A stretch of DNA of 15,852 bases, taken from Burkholderiales bacterium (lineage in GTDB: Bacteria > Pseudomonadota > Gammaproteobacteria > Burkholderiales > Casimicrobiaceae). A model generated the notes under the pieces. The model did not search any database and had not been told where the DNA came from. It worked only from the letters and a program-made list of their open reading frames with translations. This document shows positions 15,505 to 15,852 of this stretch, piece after piece; within the stretch, counting starts at the first letter, position 1, and each line of letters starts with the position of its first letter. A program made the translations under genes and the position numbers. The stretch is taken from positions 1-15,852 of the forward strand of contig JAISPI010000106.1 in the NCBI GenBank assembly GCA_031275075.1. Direction: 5' to 3'.

Positions 15505-15852
15505 GACCATTGCCGATAAGAGCGGCTGGCTCAATCTTGAAATCAACGGCAAGCCGGTGCAGATGCCGCCGGGCAGCACGGTGATGGATGCTGCTCAAGC
15601 GCTGAAAGTGTTTATCCCGCATTTCTGTTATCACAAAAAGCTGTCGATTGCGGCAAGCTGCCGGATGTGTCTTGTTCAGGTCGAAAAAATTCCCAAACCG
15701 GTGCCTGCTTGCGCGACACCTGTCTCCGAGGGAATGAAAGTATGGACGCGCAGCGAGGTCGCGCTGGCGGCGCAACAAAGCGTGATGGAATTTCTGCTGA
15801 TCAACCATCCGCTCGATTGTCCGATTTGCGATCAGGGCGGCGAATGCCAGTT
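15497..15852 (+). CDS. nuoG: NADH-quinone oxidoreductase subunit G, N-terminal part (cut by window edge)
   Basis: NuoG is the large iron-sulfur subunit of the peripheral arm and carries electrons from NuoF towards NuoI and NuoB. Only 118 complete codons are in the window; the full protein is normally around 700-900 aa. The ferredoxin-like N-terminal domain has [2Fe-2S] N1b ligands C44 (IPHFCYHKKL), C55 and C58 (SCRMCLV) and C72 (VPACATPV). The next motif provides H104, C108, C111 and C117 (INHPLDCPICDQGGECQ), the His/Cys ligands of cluster N5. ATG 15497 lies 8 bp before the end of nuoF. The start gives MSETIADKSGWLNLEINGKP, a few residues longer than relatives that begin nearer the LNLEING strand. 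The frame continues past the right edge without a stop. Confidence 0.95.
   Translation, partial: MSETIADKSGWLNLEINGKPVQMPPGSTVMDAAQALKVFIPHFCYHKKLSIAASCRMCLVQVEKIPKPVPACATPVSEGMKVWTRSEVALAAQQSVMEFLLINHPLDCPICDQGGECQ

Noticed and set aside
1..15852. CRISPR arrays, insertion sequences, toxin-antitoxin or defence genes
   Set aside because: No repeat-spacer structure, transposase motifs, terminal inverted repeats or accessory genes were seen. The window is filled with intact housekeeping genes.

Overview
The window is a compact block of central-metabolism genes from a moderately GC-rich bacterium. The protein sequences point to a betaproteobacterium: a 328-residue malate dehydrogenase of the long betaproteobacterial type, a type II citrate synthase, the E1o/E2o/E3 order of the 2-oxoglutarate dehydrogenase genes, and NuoA-NuoG proteins whose motifs read like betaproteobacterial/mitochondrial-type complex I. 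I cannot name the genus from the sequence alone.

Layout. On the minus strand, reading leftwards, are mdh (3572 to 2586) and acnB (2474 to beyond the left edge; about 40 C-terminal residues are missing). A 289-bp divergent intergenic region (3573-3861) separates mdh from a plus-strand run: gltA, sucA, sucB and lpdA, ending at 10748. It carries one good sigma70-type promoter in each direction and a 9-bp direct repeat with 22-bp periodicity. After a 183-bp gap with its own promoter-like sequence comes the complex I operon nuoA-B-C-D-E-F-G, with tiny gaps or 4-8 bp overlaps, running off the right edge inside nuoG. All genes are intact except the two cut by the window ends. No stretch longer than 289 bp lacks a gene.

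How it fits together. AcnB, Mdh, GltA and the 2-oxoglutarate dehydrogenase complex (SucA, SucB, LpdA) cover four TCA-cycle activities. Two of these, Mdh and 2-oxoglutarate dehydrogenase, make NADH. The nuo operon that follows encodes the enzyme that oxidises NADH and passes electrons to quinone. The cluster therefore places NADH producers and the main NADH consumer side by side.

The window does not show an undescribed system. The points worth a second look concern organisation: no sdhCDAB between mdh and gltA, where related bacteria usually carry it; nuo attached directly behind lpdA; an unexplained periodic repeat in the mdh/gltA control region; a strong hairpin between mdh and acnB; and a few unusual residues next to the N2 cluster ligands in NuoB. 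No mobile elements, CRISPR arrays, tRNA or rRNA genes were seen.
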